From an uncultured Mailhella sp. (lineage in GTDB: Bacteria; Desulfobacterota; Desulfovibrionia; Desulfovibrionales; Desulfovibrionaceae), in assembly GCF_944324615.1 (NCBI RefSeq), contig NZ_CALUWY010000016.1, positions 1-50,071 on the forward strand: 50,071 nt of DNA, written 5' to 3'. How positions within the stretch are numbered: the stretch's first letter is position 1; the number at the start of each line of letters is the position of its first letter. Positions 33,952 to 42,223 of the stretch are shown here, in pieces. The notes beneath the pieces are model-generated. The model searched no databases. It was not told the origin of the DNA and saw only the letters and a program-made list of their open reading frames with translations. A program made the translations under genes and the position numbers.

Positions 33952-35226
33952 TCAATGCTTGAAGGAACGCTGGCCGGTGTAGACCATGGCCACCTGCGGT
34001 TCATGTTCGTTGCAGGCCTGCACCACTTCCCAGTCGCGGATGGAGCCGCCGGGGTGCGCAATGGCCGTCACACCCTGAGCCATGACCACGTCCACGCCGT
34101 CGCGGAAGGGGAAGAAGCCGTCGGACACCACCACGGAACCGATGAGGCCGCCCTTTTCTTCCCGCGTCTGGCGGTTGATCTCATCGAGCAGCGCGGCGGA
34201 TTCGGCGTCGGAAAGGGCCTTCTGCTGCAGTTCGTAGAGGGAAAGACCGGTGCGCTTGAAGCAGAGCACGTCGGCATGCTTGGTGTAGGCCTTGTGAATG
34301 GCCAGTTCCGCACAGCCCACGCGGTCCTGTTCGCCGGTGCCGATGGCCACGGTGGCGCCGTCGCGCACGAAAATCACGGAGTTGGAGGTCACGCCGGCTT
34401 CCACAGCCCAGGCAAAGAGCAGATCTTCCGCTTCCTTTTCCGTGGGCTTGCGGGCGGTGAACACGGTGCCGTCCTTCTTCGCGCCGGTGGCGGGAATGAA
34501 GTCTTCCACGCTGTTGATGCGGTTCACGAAGGACTTCTGCATGATGATGCCGCCGTCGGTGAGGCTCTTGAAATCGAGCATGGGAATGCCCTTGAGCTCA
34601 TCGAGATGCGCAAGCCCGGGCAGTTCGAAGATGCGCAGGTTCTTGCGGCCCTTGAGCACGTCCACCACGCCTTCCTCGAAGGCAGGAGCGGCCACCACTT
34701 CAAAATACTGGGAGGCGATGAGCTCGGCGCACTTCATGTCCAGCGGACGGTTCACCACCACGGCGCCGCCGAAGGCCGCGATGCGGTCGCACCAGAAGGC
34801 GTTGTTCAGCGCGTCGAAAAGCGTGTCGGCCCAGGCCGCGCCGCAGGGATTGTTGTGCTTCAGAATGGCGGCGGCGGGCTTTCTGGAAAGATACTGGAGG
34901 ATGTTGCAGGCGTTGTCCACGTCGGTGAGGTTGGTCTTGCCCGGATGCTTGCCGGACTGCACCATCTGCTTTTCCGTAAGGGCGGAAACAATGCCCTGCT
35001 TCGGAGAACGCCACTTGAGGTGGGCCACCTTGTTTTCGCCTTCCACGAACTCATAGAGCGCAGCGGGCTGATCGGGGTTTTCGCCGTAGCGCAGGCCGCG
35101 CACTTCGCCGCCCATCTCCCAGGTGCGCTTGTGGTAGGTAAGCACGCTGTCGCCCAGCGTGATGGTCATGGTATCGGGAAAACCGTCCGCAACGATGGTA
35201 CGATACATATCCTTGAGTTCGCTCAT
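33952..35226 (-). CDS. Stand-alone AICAR transformylase (PurH C-terminal-type)
   Basis: A 424-residue protein matching only the AICAR formyltransferase half of PurH, which formylates AICAR to FAICAR in purine synthesis. The catalytic KHNNPCG motif is present, as are the RYGENPDQ and AFGGAVVVNRPLD signatures and AHPGGSIRD near the end. The roughly 200-residue IMP cyclohydrolase domain that starts normal PurH is absent, so ring closure must come from another protein. The ATG follows GGAG and the protein begins directly at the transformylase domain, so this is not a truncation artefact. It is divergent from a small unknown gene, with paired promoters in the gap. Confidence 0.93.
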   Translation of the reverse strand: MSELKDMYRTIVADGFPDTMTITLGDSVLTYHKRTWEMGGEVRGLRYGENPDQPAALYEFVEGENKVAHLKWRSPKQGIVSALTEKQMVQSGKHPGKTNLTDVDNACNILQYLSRKPAAAILKHNNPCGAAWADTLFDALNNAFWCDRIAAFGGAVVVNRPLDMKCAELIASQYFEVVAAPAFEEGVVDVLKGRKNLRIFELPGLAHLDELKGIPMLDFKSLTDGGIIMQKSFVNRINSVEDFIPATGAKKDGTVFTARKPTEKEAEDLLFAWAVEAGVTSNSVIFVRDGATVAIGTGEQDRVGCAELAIHKAYTKHADVLCFKRTGLSLYELQQKALSDAESAALLDEINRQTREEKGGLIGSVVVSDGFFPFRDGVDVVMAQGVTAIAHPGGSIRDWEVVQACNEHEPQVAMVYTGQRSFKH

Positions 35227-35332
35227 ATCAACTCCGCAACGGCGAAAAGAATGTTGGGAAGACGCCCCCGCGGCCGGAACCGCGCGGCGGCAAAAAGAGG
35301 CGCGGCCCCCCCGCGCCCCTGAGGAAACCTGT

Positions 35333-35438
35333 TTTTTATCATAAAAAACGCAGGCGGGCAAATTGCCCCTTTTTCCCCCTCTCCGGCAGAGAAGGGAGGG
35401 AGAATTCATTTGCCCGCATCCGCCTTGCAGGGTATAAG
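35333..35438. promoter_or_regulatory. Symmetric divergent promoter region
   Basis: GCGGGCAAAT (35354-35363) and ATTTGCCCGC (35408-35417) are perfect 10-bp inverted arms around a pyrimidine/purine-rich core that can also pair. TTGCCC in each arm fits a -35 box: on the plus strand with TATAAG (35433-35438) at 17 bases, on the minus strand with TAAAAA (35333-35338) at 17 bases. Confidence 0.5.
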
Positions 35439-35464
35439 GGGGAAGCCCAACAACGAGGAATACA

Positions 35465-35806
35465 ATGGAACAGATGCTGCTGAAAATGGCCCGCCAGCTC
35501 AACGCCATGGACGAGGCTTCCCTTATGGCGCTGTGGAACAAGTACCTGCAGCGCGTGCAGGATTTCGACGCTTCCCGGGAATGGGAAGAAGCCGCCATCG
35601 TGCTTTCCCTGCTTCAGGCGGTGCGCGGCAAGAACCAGCTTTTCAATACCAAGTGGGAAGAACGGGAGGCCATGCGGAAAAATCCGCCCGAGCCCCGGCA
35701 TGAGGATCTGCGCCCCTGGCGGCGCATGAACCCCGAGGAAAAACCGGAAAAAAAGGCGCCGGTGCGTCAGGCCACGGTGCTGCCCTTCCGCCCGAAAAAA
35801 TCCTGA
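35465..35806 (+). CDS. Small soluble protein of unknown function
   Basis: A 113-residue protein I do not recognise. The first 70 residues are amphipathic helical (MEQMLLKMARQLNAMDEASLMALWNKYLQRVQDFDASREWEEAAIVLSLLQ), followed by an acidic/basic Pro-rich tail (PEEKPEKKAPVRQATVLPFRPKKS). No signal peptide or membrane segment is seen. The ATG has GAGGAA upstream and the codon use matches neighbours, supporting a real gene. It is divergent from the AICAR transformylase, with a shared promoter region. Confidence 0.72.
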   Translation: MEQMLLKMARQLNAMDEASLMALWNKYLQRVQDFDASREWEEAAIVLSLLQAVRGKNQLFNTKWEEREAMRKNPPEPRHEDLRPWRRMNPEEKPEKKAPVRQATVLPFRPKKS

Positions 35807-35925
35807 TGCGCCCTCTGCGGCACATCACAGGCTGAAGGGCCCGTCCCTATCCCCGGTGCGCCTCACGCCGAGGCCCGCCCTTCCGCCGCATGTCTCCCGC
35901 GCCTTTTCCCGAAAAGGCGCGGTTT

Positions 35926-36873
35926 TCAGTCTTTCTGGCAGTGCGGGCACCATGCCGTGGCACGCCCGGCCACGCGGCCGGACTGCAGCTTCCTTCCGCA
36001 GACAAGGCATGTCTTCCCTGCTCTGCCGTATGCGAAAAAACGATTCTGGAAAGCGCCCACATCGCCCCGCGCGGTGCGGTAGTCGCGTATGGAACTGCCG
36101 CATTCCCCGATGGAGGCAAGCAGAACCTCCACAAGGGCGCGGTGCAGCTTCGCCAGCCTCTGCCGGGAAAGAGCCCTGCCCGGAGTGCCGGGCCGTATGC
36201 CCGCACGAAAAAGGCTCTCATCCGCATAAATGTTGCCCACTCCGGCCACCACGGACTGATCGAGCAGCAGCGCCTTGACCGCTCTGCCCGAAGAAAAGCG
36301 CGCGGCAAAGGCCTCATCCGTCATTTCCAGAGGTTCCGGCCCCAGCTTCTTCCAGAAATCCCATTGCTCCAGCCCGGCCGGGCTCACGGCCCGGGCCTGC
36401 CCGAACTTGCGCGCATCGTCGAAGAACACGCGCCTGCCGTCGTCGAGATCAAGAATGATACGGGTATGCTTTTCCGCCGGCGTGTCCGCCGGATACACGA
36501 AAAGCCTGCCCGTCATGCGCAGGTGAAAGGCAAGGGCCGTGACCTCATCGGGGCTTTCCCCCTCAAGAGGAGGCCGCCCCTGCTCCACGCCCTGCGCGCC
36601 ATAGAAAAGCGGCCAGAGCGAGGCCTCATCCGGCACGGGTATCTCCTCCCCTTCCGGGGGAAGGGGACATGCCTTCTGCGAAAGGTAGAGAAAAAGCAGC
36701 TTGCCGCGCCTGCCCGTGCCCCGTATGACGGGCCGCAGCGCCGCCACCTCTTCCGGTGCGGCCGTCCCCTGCCACGAGCCCCTGTTCAGAACCTCCACGG
36801 CCACGATGCGCCGCCCGCATATCTGCGGCGCAAGGGTGCGCGCCACGGTTTCCACTTCCGGCAGTTCCGGCAT
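35926..36873 (-). CDS. mutM: Formamidopyrimidine-DNA glycosylase
   Basis: A 315-residue Fpg/MutM base-excision enzyme that removes oxidised purines such as 8-oxoguanine. It starts PELPEVET, giving the catalytic N-terminal Pro and Glu after Met removal, keeps HLRMTG and the NIYADESLF helix-hairpin region, and ends with a four-Cys zinc finger (CLVCG...CPHC). Compared with E. coli Fpg (269 residues) there is an insertion of about 45 residues at 66-112 (rich in P and E), before the HLRMTG strand. ATG follows AGAGGAAG. Terminal gene of a series with alaS upstream. Confidence 0.95.
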   Translation of the reverse strand: MPELPEVETVARTLAPQICGRRIVAVEVLNRGSWQGTAAPEEVAALRPVIRGTGRRGKLLFLYLSQKACPLPPEGEEIPVPDEASLWPLFYGAQGVEQGRPPLEGESPDEVTALAFHLRMTGRLFVYPADTPAEKHTRIILDLDDGRRVFFDDARKFGQARAVSPAGLEQWDFWKKLGPEPLEMTDEAFAARFSSGRAVKALLLDQSVVAGVGNIYADESLFRAGIRPGTPGRALSRQRLAKLHRALVEVLLASIGECGSSIRDYRTARGDVGAFQNRFFAYGRAGKTCLVCGRKLQSGRVAGRATAWCPHCQKD

Positions 36874-37000
36874 GAATGCTTCCTCTCTGAATAAAGGGTG
36901 AACCATTTCCGCGCAAAAAGTCTGCCCGGCACATGGCAGGGCATCTGCCCGCCCCGCGCGGCTTCTTCCGGCATCTGCCCGGCACAGGCTTTTTCCGACG

Positions 37001-37039
37001 AAAAAGGCGGGGAAGAAAGCATGCGCTCTCCTCCCCGCC
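37001..37039 (-). terminator. Terminator of alaS
   Basis: GGCGGGGA and TCCCCGCC pair over an 18-base loop that can pair further, followed by five T on the minus strand, about 40 bases after the alaS stop. Confidence 0.75.
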
Positions 37040-37075
37040 GTCATCTCACAGACTCACACTGCGGTCAAAAGACCA

Positions 37076-39730
37076 TCAGCCCGCAATCTTCGCCTTGAGG
37101 ATGCGGAAGGCCTCGTCGATGCCCCCGGCATTATTGCCGCCGGCCTGCGCCTGGTCGGGACGGCCGCCGCCGGAACCGCCGATGGCCGCGGCCACATCCT
37201 TAATAAGGGCGGGCGCGGTGAAGCGGTCGTGCAGGTCCTTGGAAACGTAAAGGATCATCTGTACCTTGCCGCCGTCTTCCGCCACAAGGCAGGCCACGCC
37301 GGAAGGCATCCTGGAGCGCACATCGTCCATCATTTCGCGCAGGGCCTTCACATTCATGGAACCGGCCTTTGCGGCCAGCACCTTCACGCCCGCCACATCC
37401 TCGGCGGCGGACATGACGTCGCCGCGGCTTGCGGCCTGGGCCTTGTCCAGTTCCTTGCGCAGGGACTTGATTTCCTTCTGCATGGCGTCCACGCGGGAGG
37501 CAAGGTCGGAGGAACGCACCTTGAGCATGGAGCTCAGGGCGCCGAGTTCCGCACGGCGTTCGGCCATGACCTTGTAGGCGTTCCAGCCCGTGGCGGCCTC
37601 GATGCGGCGCACGCCGGCGGCAACGCCGCCTTCGGAAAGAATGACGAAGGAGCCGGCCTGACCGGTGCGGGCAAGGTGGGTGCCGCCGCAAAGTTCCATG
37701 GAGCAGGGATCGGCGCCTTCGGCGCCCATGCTGACCACGCGCACCTTGTCGCCGTACTTTTCATTGAACAGCGCCATGGCGCCGCACTTCACGGCCTCGT
37801 CGTGGTCCATTTCGCGGGTGGTCACGGGGTAGTCGGCCATGATCATGGCGTTCACCTCGCGTTCCACGGCGGCGATTTCCTCTTCCGTCATGGCCGCAAT
37901 GTGGGTGAAGTCGAAACGCAGATGATCGGGGCCCACGGAGGAACCGGCCTGATGCACATGGGTGCCCAGCACCTTGCGCAGCGCGGCCTGAAGCAGATGG
38001 GTGCAGGAATGGTTGCGGGCGGCGGCCATGCGTTCGCCTTCCGTCACTTCCATGGTCACTTCCTGCTCGGCGCGGATCACGCCTTCGGTGACTTCGATCT
38101 GTTCCACGGTAAGGGTGGGCATGGGCTTCAGGGTATCGGTAACGCGGGCCTTGCCCTCTTCCGTGGTCAGAAGGCCGGTGTCGCCGCTCTGGCCGCCGGA
38201 AGCGCCGTAGAAGGGCGTGTGGCCGGTGACCACATAACCCCTGGCGCCCACAGGCAGGCTTTCCACAGGCAGGGCGTCCTCATCCATGAGGGCCACGATG
38301 CGGCTTTCGGCCTTGAGGATGCCGTAGCCCACGAATTCCGACTGCATGCCTTCTTCGAGCAGGGAACGGAAGCGGGCCGCGAGGTCCTTTTCGCCGGAAC
38401 CCTTCCACGCCGCACGGGCGCGGGCGCGCTGCTCCTGCATCTTTTCGGCAAAGCCCTCTTCATCCACGGTGAAGCCGCGCTTGTAGGCCACGTCGGACAC
38501 GATATCCAGCGGGAAGCCGTAGGTGTCGTTCAGGCGGAAGGCCACTTCGCCGGGGATGACGGTCCTGCCTTCGGCGGCAAGGGCGGCAAGTTCGCTGTCG
38601 AGCAGGGCAAGGCCCTTGTCCAGCGTGACGCGGAAGCGGTTTTCCTCCTCGAACACCACGCGGGAAAGAAATTCGGCGTGTTCGCGAAGTTCGGGGTAAT
38701 CGTCGCCCATGACTTCCACCACCTTGCCCACGGTCTTGTACAGGAAGGCTTCGTGCAGGCCCATGAGCGTGCCGAAGCGCAGGGCGCGGCGGATGAGGCG
38801 GCGCAGAACATAGCCGCGGCCTTCGTTGGAGGGCAGGATGCCGTCGGCGATCATGAAGGCGGCGGCGCGGCTGTGGTCGGCAATGACGCGCAGGGCGGTG
38901 TCCACGTCGTTGGTGTCGGGCGCGGAGAAGCTGTAGGTCACGCCGGCAATGGAGGCCGCGTACTGGATGATGTCCTGGAACAGGTCGCAGTCGAAGTTGG
39001 AACGCTTGCCCTGGCACACGGCGGCAATACGTTCAAGGCCCATGCCGGTGTCGATGTTGGGATGTTCCAGCGGCACGCGCACGCCGGGTTCCTTCTGGTC
39101 GTACTGGGTGAACACGAGGTTCCAGATTTCCAGGAAGCGGTCGCAGTCGCACTTGCCGATGCCGCAGTCAGGGCCGCAGGCCATGTCCTCGCCCTGGTCG
39201 ATGTAGATTTCCGAACAGGGGCCGCAGGGGCCGGTGTCGCCCATGGTCCAGAAGTTGTCCTTCTCACCCATGCGCGTGATGTGGTCGGCAGGCATGCCCG
39301 CTATTTCCTGCCACAGGTTGTAGGCCTCGTCGTCGTTTTCATACACGGTGACGTACAGCTTTTCCTTGGGCAGATGCAGCTCCTCGGTGACGAACTTCCA
39401 CGCGAAGGTGATGGCCTCGCGCTTGAAATAGAAGGCGAAGGAGAAGTTGCCCAGCATTTCAAAGAAGGTATGATGGCGGGCGGTACGGCCCACGTTCTCA
39501 AGGTCGTTGTGCTTGCCCGACACGCGCAGGCACTTCTGCGAAGTGGCGGCGCAGCGGTAGGAGCGGCGTTCCTGACCGAGATAGAGCTTCTTGAACTGCA
39601 CCATGCCTGCATTGGTGAAGAGCAGCGTGGGGTCGTCCTTCGGCACAAGAGAAGAGGACGGCACAACGGCATGGCCGTTCTTTTCAAAAAATTCCAAAAA
39701 CTTGCGGCGTATTTCCTTGGCAGTGAGCAT
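37076..39730 (-). CDS. alaS: Alanyl-tRNA synthetase
   Basis: An 884-residue class II alanyl-tRNA synthetase, of typical length. The N-terminal aminoacylation core ([16 protein letters not shown] ... [23 protein letters not shown] ... [22 protein letters not shown]) is present. The editing domain carries the [16 protein letters not shown] zinc/editing motif and the C-x3-H pair (CGGTHL). The C-terminal oligomerisation domain ends RILKAKIAG. The ATG follows GGAG. It is 115 bases after recA. Confidence 0.98.
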   Translation of the reverse strand: MLTAKEIRRKFLEFFEKNGHAVVPSSSLVPKDDPTLLFTNAGMVQFKKLYLGQERRSYRCAATSQKCLRVSGKHNDLENVGRTARHHTFFEMLGNFSFAFYFKREAITFAWKFVTEELHLPKEKLYVTVYENDDEAYNLWQEIAGMPADHITRMGEKDNFWTMGDTGPCGPCSEIYIDQGEDMACGPDCGIGKCDCDRFLEIWNLVFTQYDQKEPGVRVPLEHPNIDTGMGLERIAAVCQGKRSNFDCDLFQDIIQYAASIAGVTYSFSAPDTNDVDTALRVIADHSRAAAFMIADGILPSNEGRGYVLRRLIRRALRFGTLMGLHEAFLYKTVGKVVEVMGDDYPELREHAEFLSRVVFEEENRFRVTLDKGLALLDSELAALAAEGRTVIPGEVAFRLNDTYGFPLDIVSDVAYKRGFTVDEEGFAEKMQEQRARARAAWKGSGEKDLAARFRSLLEEGMQSEFVGYGILKAESRIVALMDEDALPVESLPVGARGYVVTGHTPFYGASGGQSGDTGLLTTEEGKARVTDTLKPMPTLTVEQIEVTEGVIRAEQEVTMEVTEGERMAAARNHSCTHLLQAALRKVLGTHVHQAGSSVGPDHLRFDFTHIAAMTEEEIAAVEREVNAMIMADYPVTTREMDHDEAVKCGAMALFNEKYGDKVRVVSMGAEGADPCSMELCGGTHLARTGQAGSFVILSEGGVAAGVRRIEAATGWNAYKVMAERRAELGALSSMLKVRSSDLASRVDAMQKEIKSLRKELDKAQAASRGDVMSAAEDVAGVKVLAAKAGSMNVKALREMMDDVRSRMPSGVACLVAEDGGKVQMILYVSKDLHDRFTAPALIKDVAAAIGGSGGGRPDQAQAGGNNAGGIDEAFRILKAKIAG

Positions 39731-39768
39731 ATATTCTCCGATGGGCGGAAGGCCCTTGACATGAACAT

Positions 39769-39797
39769 GGGGGAAGAAGCCTCTTCCCCCTTTTTTT
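39769..39797 (+). terminator. Plus-oriented terminator in the recA-alaS gap
   Basis: GGGGGAAGA and TCTTCCCCC pair over AGCC, followed by seven T on the plus strand. Both flanking genes are on the minus strand, so the obvious use would be to stop antisense transcription; on the minus strand no T tract follows. Confidence 0.65.
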
Positions 39798-39845
39798 CTC
39801 TCTTTCCCGCCGGGCCTTCCCGCCGGGAATCAAAACATGAAAGGC

Positions 39846-40934
39846 CTAGTAGCCTTCGTCGTAGCTGTCCTCGTCGCCGGGAATCTCGGGCTCGGGAGCG
39901 GAAACGGGCGCCTGATCCGCGACGAAACCGAGATGTTCCTTGACCTTGGCCTCTATTTCATCGCGCAGGGCGATGTTTTCGTTCAGAAGATCGCGCACCC
40001 TTTCACGGCCCTGGCCCAGCTTCTCGTCGCCGTAGGCGAACCACGCGCCGCTCTTGTCCACGATGCCCGCTTCCACGGCCATGTCGAGGATTTCGCCCGC
40101 GCGGGAAATGCCCGTGCCCCAGATGATGTCGAACTTGGCTTCACGGAAGGGCGGAGCCATCTTGTTCTTCACCACCTTCACGCGGGTGAGGGAACCGTAG
40201 GCCTCATCCCTGTCCTTCAGAGTCTGCACGCGGCGGATGTCCATGCGCACGGAGCTGTAGAACTTGAGGGCGTTGCCGCCGGTGGTGGTTTCGGGGCTGC
40301 CGTAGCCCATCTGGCCTATCTTCATGCGGATCTGGTTGATGAAGATCACGCAGGTGCGGGACTTGTGGATGGTGCCGGTGAGCTTTCTCATGGCGTGGGA
40401 CATGAGGCGGGCCTGACTGCCCACCTGGGTTTCACCCATGGCGCCGTCGAGTTCCGCCTGAGGAATGAGCGCGGCCACGGAGTCGATGACCACGATGTCC
40501 ACCGCGCCGGAACGCACCAGCATATCGGCAATGTCGAGGGCCTGTTCGCCGTGGTCGGGCTGGGAAATGAGCAGCTCATCGGTCTTCACGCCGAGGCGGC
40601 CGGCATAGGTGACGTCCAGCGCGTGTTCCGCGTCGATGAAGGCGGCGACGCCCCCCTGCTTCTGGCATTCCGCGATGATGTGGAGCGTAAGCGTCGTCTT
40701 GCCCGAAGATTCCGGTCCGTAGATCTCGGTGACGCGGCCGCGCGGCACGCCGCCGATGCCGAGAGCGAGATCAAGGCCGATGGAACCGGTGGGAATGACG
40801 GGCACATGAACGTGCGCCCCGTCGGAAAGCTTCATGACAGCGCCCTGGCCGTACTTGCGTTCAATGGTGCTGAGGGCTGTCTTGAGCGCTTCGCGGCGGG
40901 CGTCTTCCGCGGAAACAAGAGGCTTTTTCGCCAT
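39846..40934 (-). CDS. recA: Recombinase A
   Basis: A 362-residue RecA, which forms ATP-dependent filaments for strand exchange and activates LexA cleavage. The Walker A is GPESSGKT (73-80), with the VVIDSVAAL Walker B and the [10 protein letters not shown] loop 2 region. The C-terminus is acidic ([16 protein letters not shown]), as in most RecA proteins. The ATG has GGAGG 11 bases upstream. An upstream perfect palindrome with a GAAC-N2-GTTC core is a candidate LexA site. Confidence 0.98.
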   Translation of the reverse strand: MAKKPLVSAEDARREALKTALSTIERKYGQGAVMKLSDGAHVHVPVIPTGSIGLDLALGIGGVPRGRVTEIYGPESSGKTTLTLHIIAECQKQGGVAAFIDAEHALDVTYAGRLGVKTDELLISQPDHGEQALDIADMLVRSGAVDIVVIDSVAALIPQAELDGAMGETQVGSQARLMSHAMRKLTGTIHKSRTCVIFINQIRMKIGQMGYGSPETTTGGNALKFYSSVRMDIRRVQTLKDRDEAYGSLTRVKVVKNKMAPPFREAKFDIIWGTGISRAGEILDMAVEAGIVDKSGAWFAYGDEKLGQGRERVRDLLNENIALRDEIEAKVKEHLGFVADQAPVSAPEPEIPGDEDSYDEGY

Positions 40935-40970
40935 GGTGATGAACTCCTCCGAGAACAGATTCCCCGTCAT

Positions 40971-40988
40971 GCCGGAACATGTTCCGGC
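40971..40988. promoter_or_regulatory. Palindrome upstream of recA, candidate SOS (LexA) box
   Basis: GCCGGAACATGTTCCGGC is a perfect 18-bp palindrome, 36 bases before the recA start. Its GAAC-N2-GTTC core is shorter than the GAAC-N4-GTTC of Gram-positive LexA sites but is in the place an SOS box would be. Confidence 0.5.
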
Positions 40989-41114
40989 CGGCAGGTGCGT
41001 TGCGCGGCGCTTTCGCGGGAAAAACGCCGCAAGTCGTCAAACAGTACCAAAAGGCCGCCCTGGGGGCAAGAGAAACACTTGCCAGCGCGGCGCTTACCAT
41101 CTATCTAAAGAGCC

Positions 41115-42176
41115 ATGAAAAATTATGACGGCATCGCTCTTTTTTCCGGGGGACTGGACAGCATCCTCGCCGCCCGGCTGTTGATGGAACAGGGCAGAAG
41201 CATCAAGTGCCTGCACTTCTTCTCGCCCTTCTTCGGCCATCCCGGCCGGGTGGAACACTGGCAGGAGGTCTACGGGCTGGACATCACGGCCGTGGACGCC
41301 AGCGCGGCCTTTGTGGACATGCTCCGGCGCGGCCCGGCCTACGGCTTCGGCAGCGCCATGAACCCCTGTGTGGACTGCAAGATACTCATGATGCGCATGG
41401 CCCGGGAGTGCATGGAGGAATACGGGGCGAAATTTCTCGTATCCGGCGAAGTGCTGGGCCAGCGCCCCATGTCGCAGAGGCGCGACACGCTCAACGTCAT
41501 CCGGCGCGACGCAGAGGTGCGCGACATACTCCTGCGCCCCCTCTGCGCAAAGCTCCTCGACCCCACGGCGGCCGAGGAATCGGGTCTTGTGGACCGTTCC
41601 CGCCTGCTCGGCCTGAACGGACGCGGCCGCAAGGAACAGCTCGCCCTTGCCGAACATTTCGGCATTGCCGAGATCCCCACCCCCGGCGGGGGCTGCAAGC
41701 TCACGGAAAAGGAGAACACCCGCCGCTTCTGGCCCGTGCTCTCCCGCCTGAGCGAACCTGATGTGAACGACTTCCGCCTTGCCGACGTGGGCCGCCAGTT
41801 CTGGTACGGCGACTACTGGCTCACCATCGGCCGCCACAAGTTCGACAACGAAATCTACGCCTCCCTTCTGCGGGAGAACGATCTGCACTTCAAGCTCGCC
41901 GGCTTCCCCGGCCCCATCGCCCTGGGCAGAAGCTCCCGCCCGTGGGACAGCGACGCGGTGCAGAAGGCGGCCTCCCTCACGGCCTCCTATTCGCCCAAGG
42001 CCTGCAAGGCCCATGAAGAGGGGCAGCGCGTCTTCGTCCGCGTGACGCAGGGGGGCCAGAGCAGCCTTGTGGAAGTTTCGCCCTGCCGGGAAAGCGAGTT
42101 CCGGGAACCCACCTGGGAGGACGCGCGCGACGCCCTTCATGCTCTGCGCAGGCCCGGCGGAGAACACAACGAATAA
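41115..42176 (+). CDS. PP-loop (thiouridylase-like) ATPase
   Basis: A 353-residue protein with the PP-loop SGGLDS (11-16) of N-type ATP pyrophosphatases. C85 and C88 (NPCVDC, compare MnmA) and C194 (PGGGCKL) lie where MnmA-type tRNA 2-thiouridylases have their catalytic cysteines. FLVSGEVLGQRPMSQRRDTL fits the tRNA/substrate loop, and a C-terminal beta-barrel-like segment follows. tRNA sulphuration is the likely chemistry, but this sequence is not a standard MnmA. Divergent from recA; TTGCCA and TATCTA 17 bases apart end just seven bases before the ATG, suggesting a near-leaderless message. Confidence 0.85.
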   Translation: MKNYDGIALFSGGLDSILAARLLMEQGRSIKCLHFFSPFFGHPGRVEHWQEVYGLDITAVDASAAFVDMLRRGPAYGFGSAMNPCVDCKILMMRMARECMEEYGAKFLVSGEVLGQRPMSQRRDTLNVIRRDAEVRDILLRPLCAKLLDPTAAEESGLVDRSRLLGLNGRGRKEQLALAEHFGIAEIPTPGGGCKLTEKENTRRFWPVLSRLSEPDVNDFRLADVGRQFWYGDYWLTIGRHKFDNEIYASLLRENDLHFKLAGFPGPIALGRSSRPWDSDAVQKAASLTASYSPKACKAHEEGQRVFVRVTQGGQSSLVEVSPCRESEFREPTWEDARDALHALRRPGGEHNE

Positions 42177-42223
42177 CTGTCGAAAGACAGGAGGGCGCAA
42201 CACAGATGCGCCAGGAGAACATC

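Noticed and set aside
37229..39943. A roughly 900-codon plus-strand open frame opposite alaS
   Set aside because: A shadow of the GC-rich alaS codons; composition is low-complexity (G, H, A, V) and no start signal is seen.
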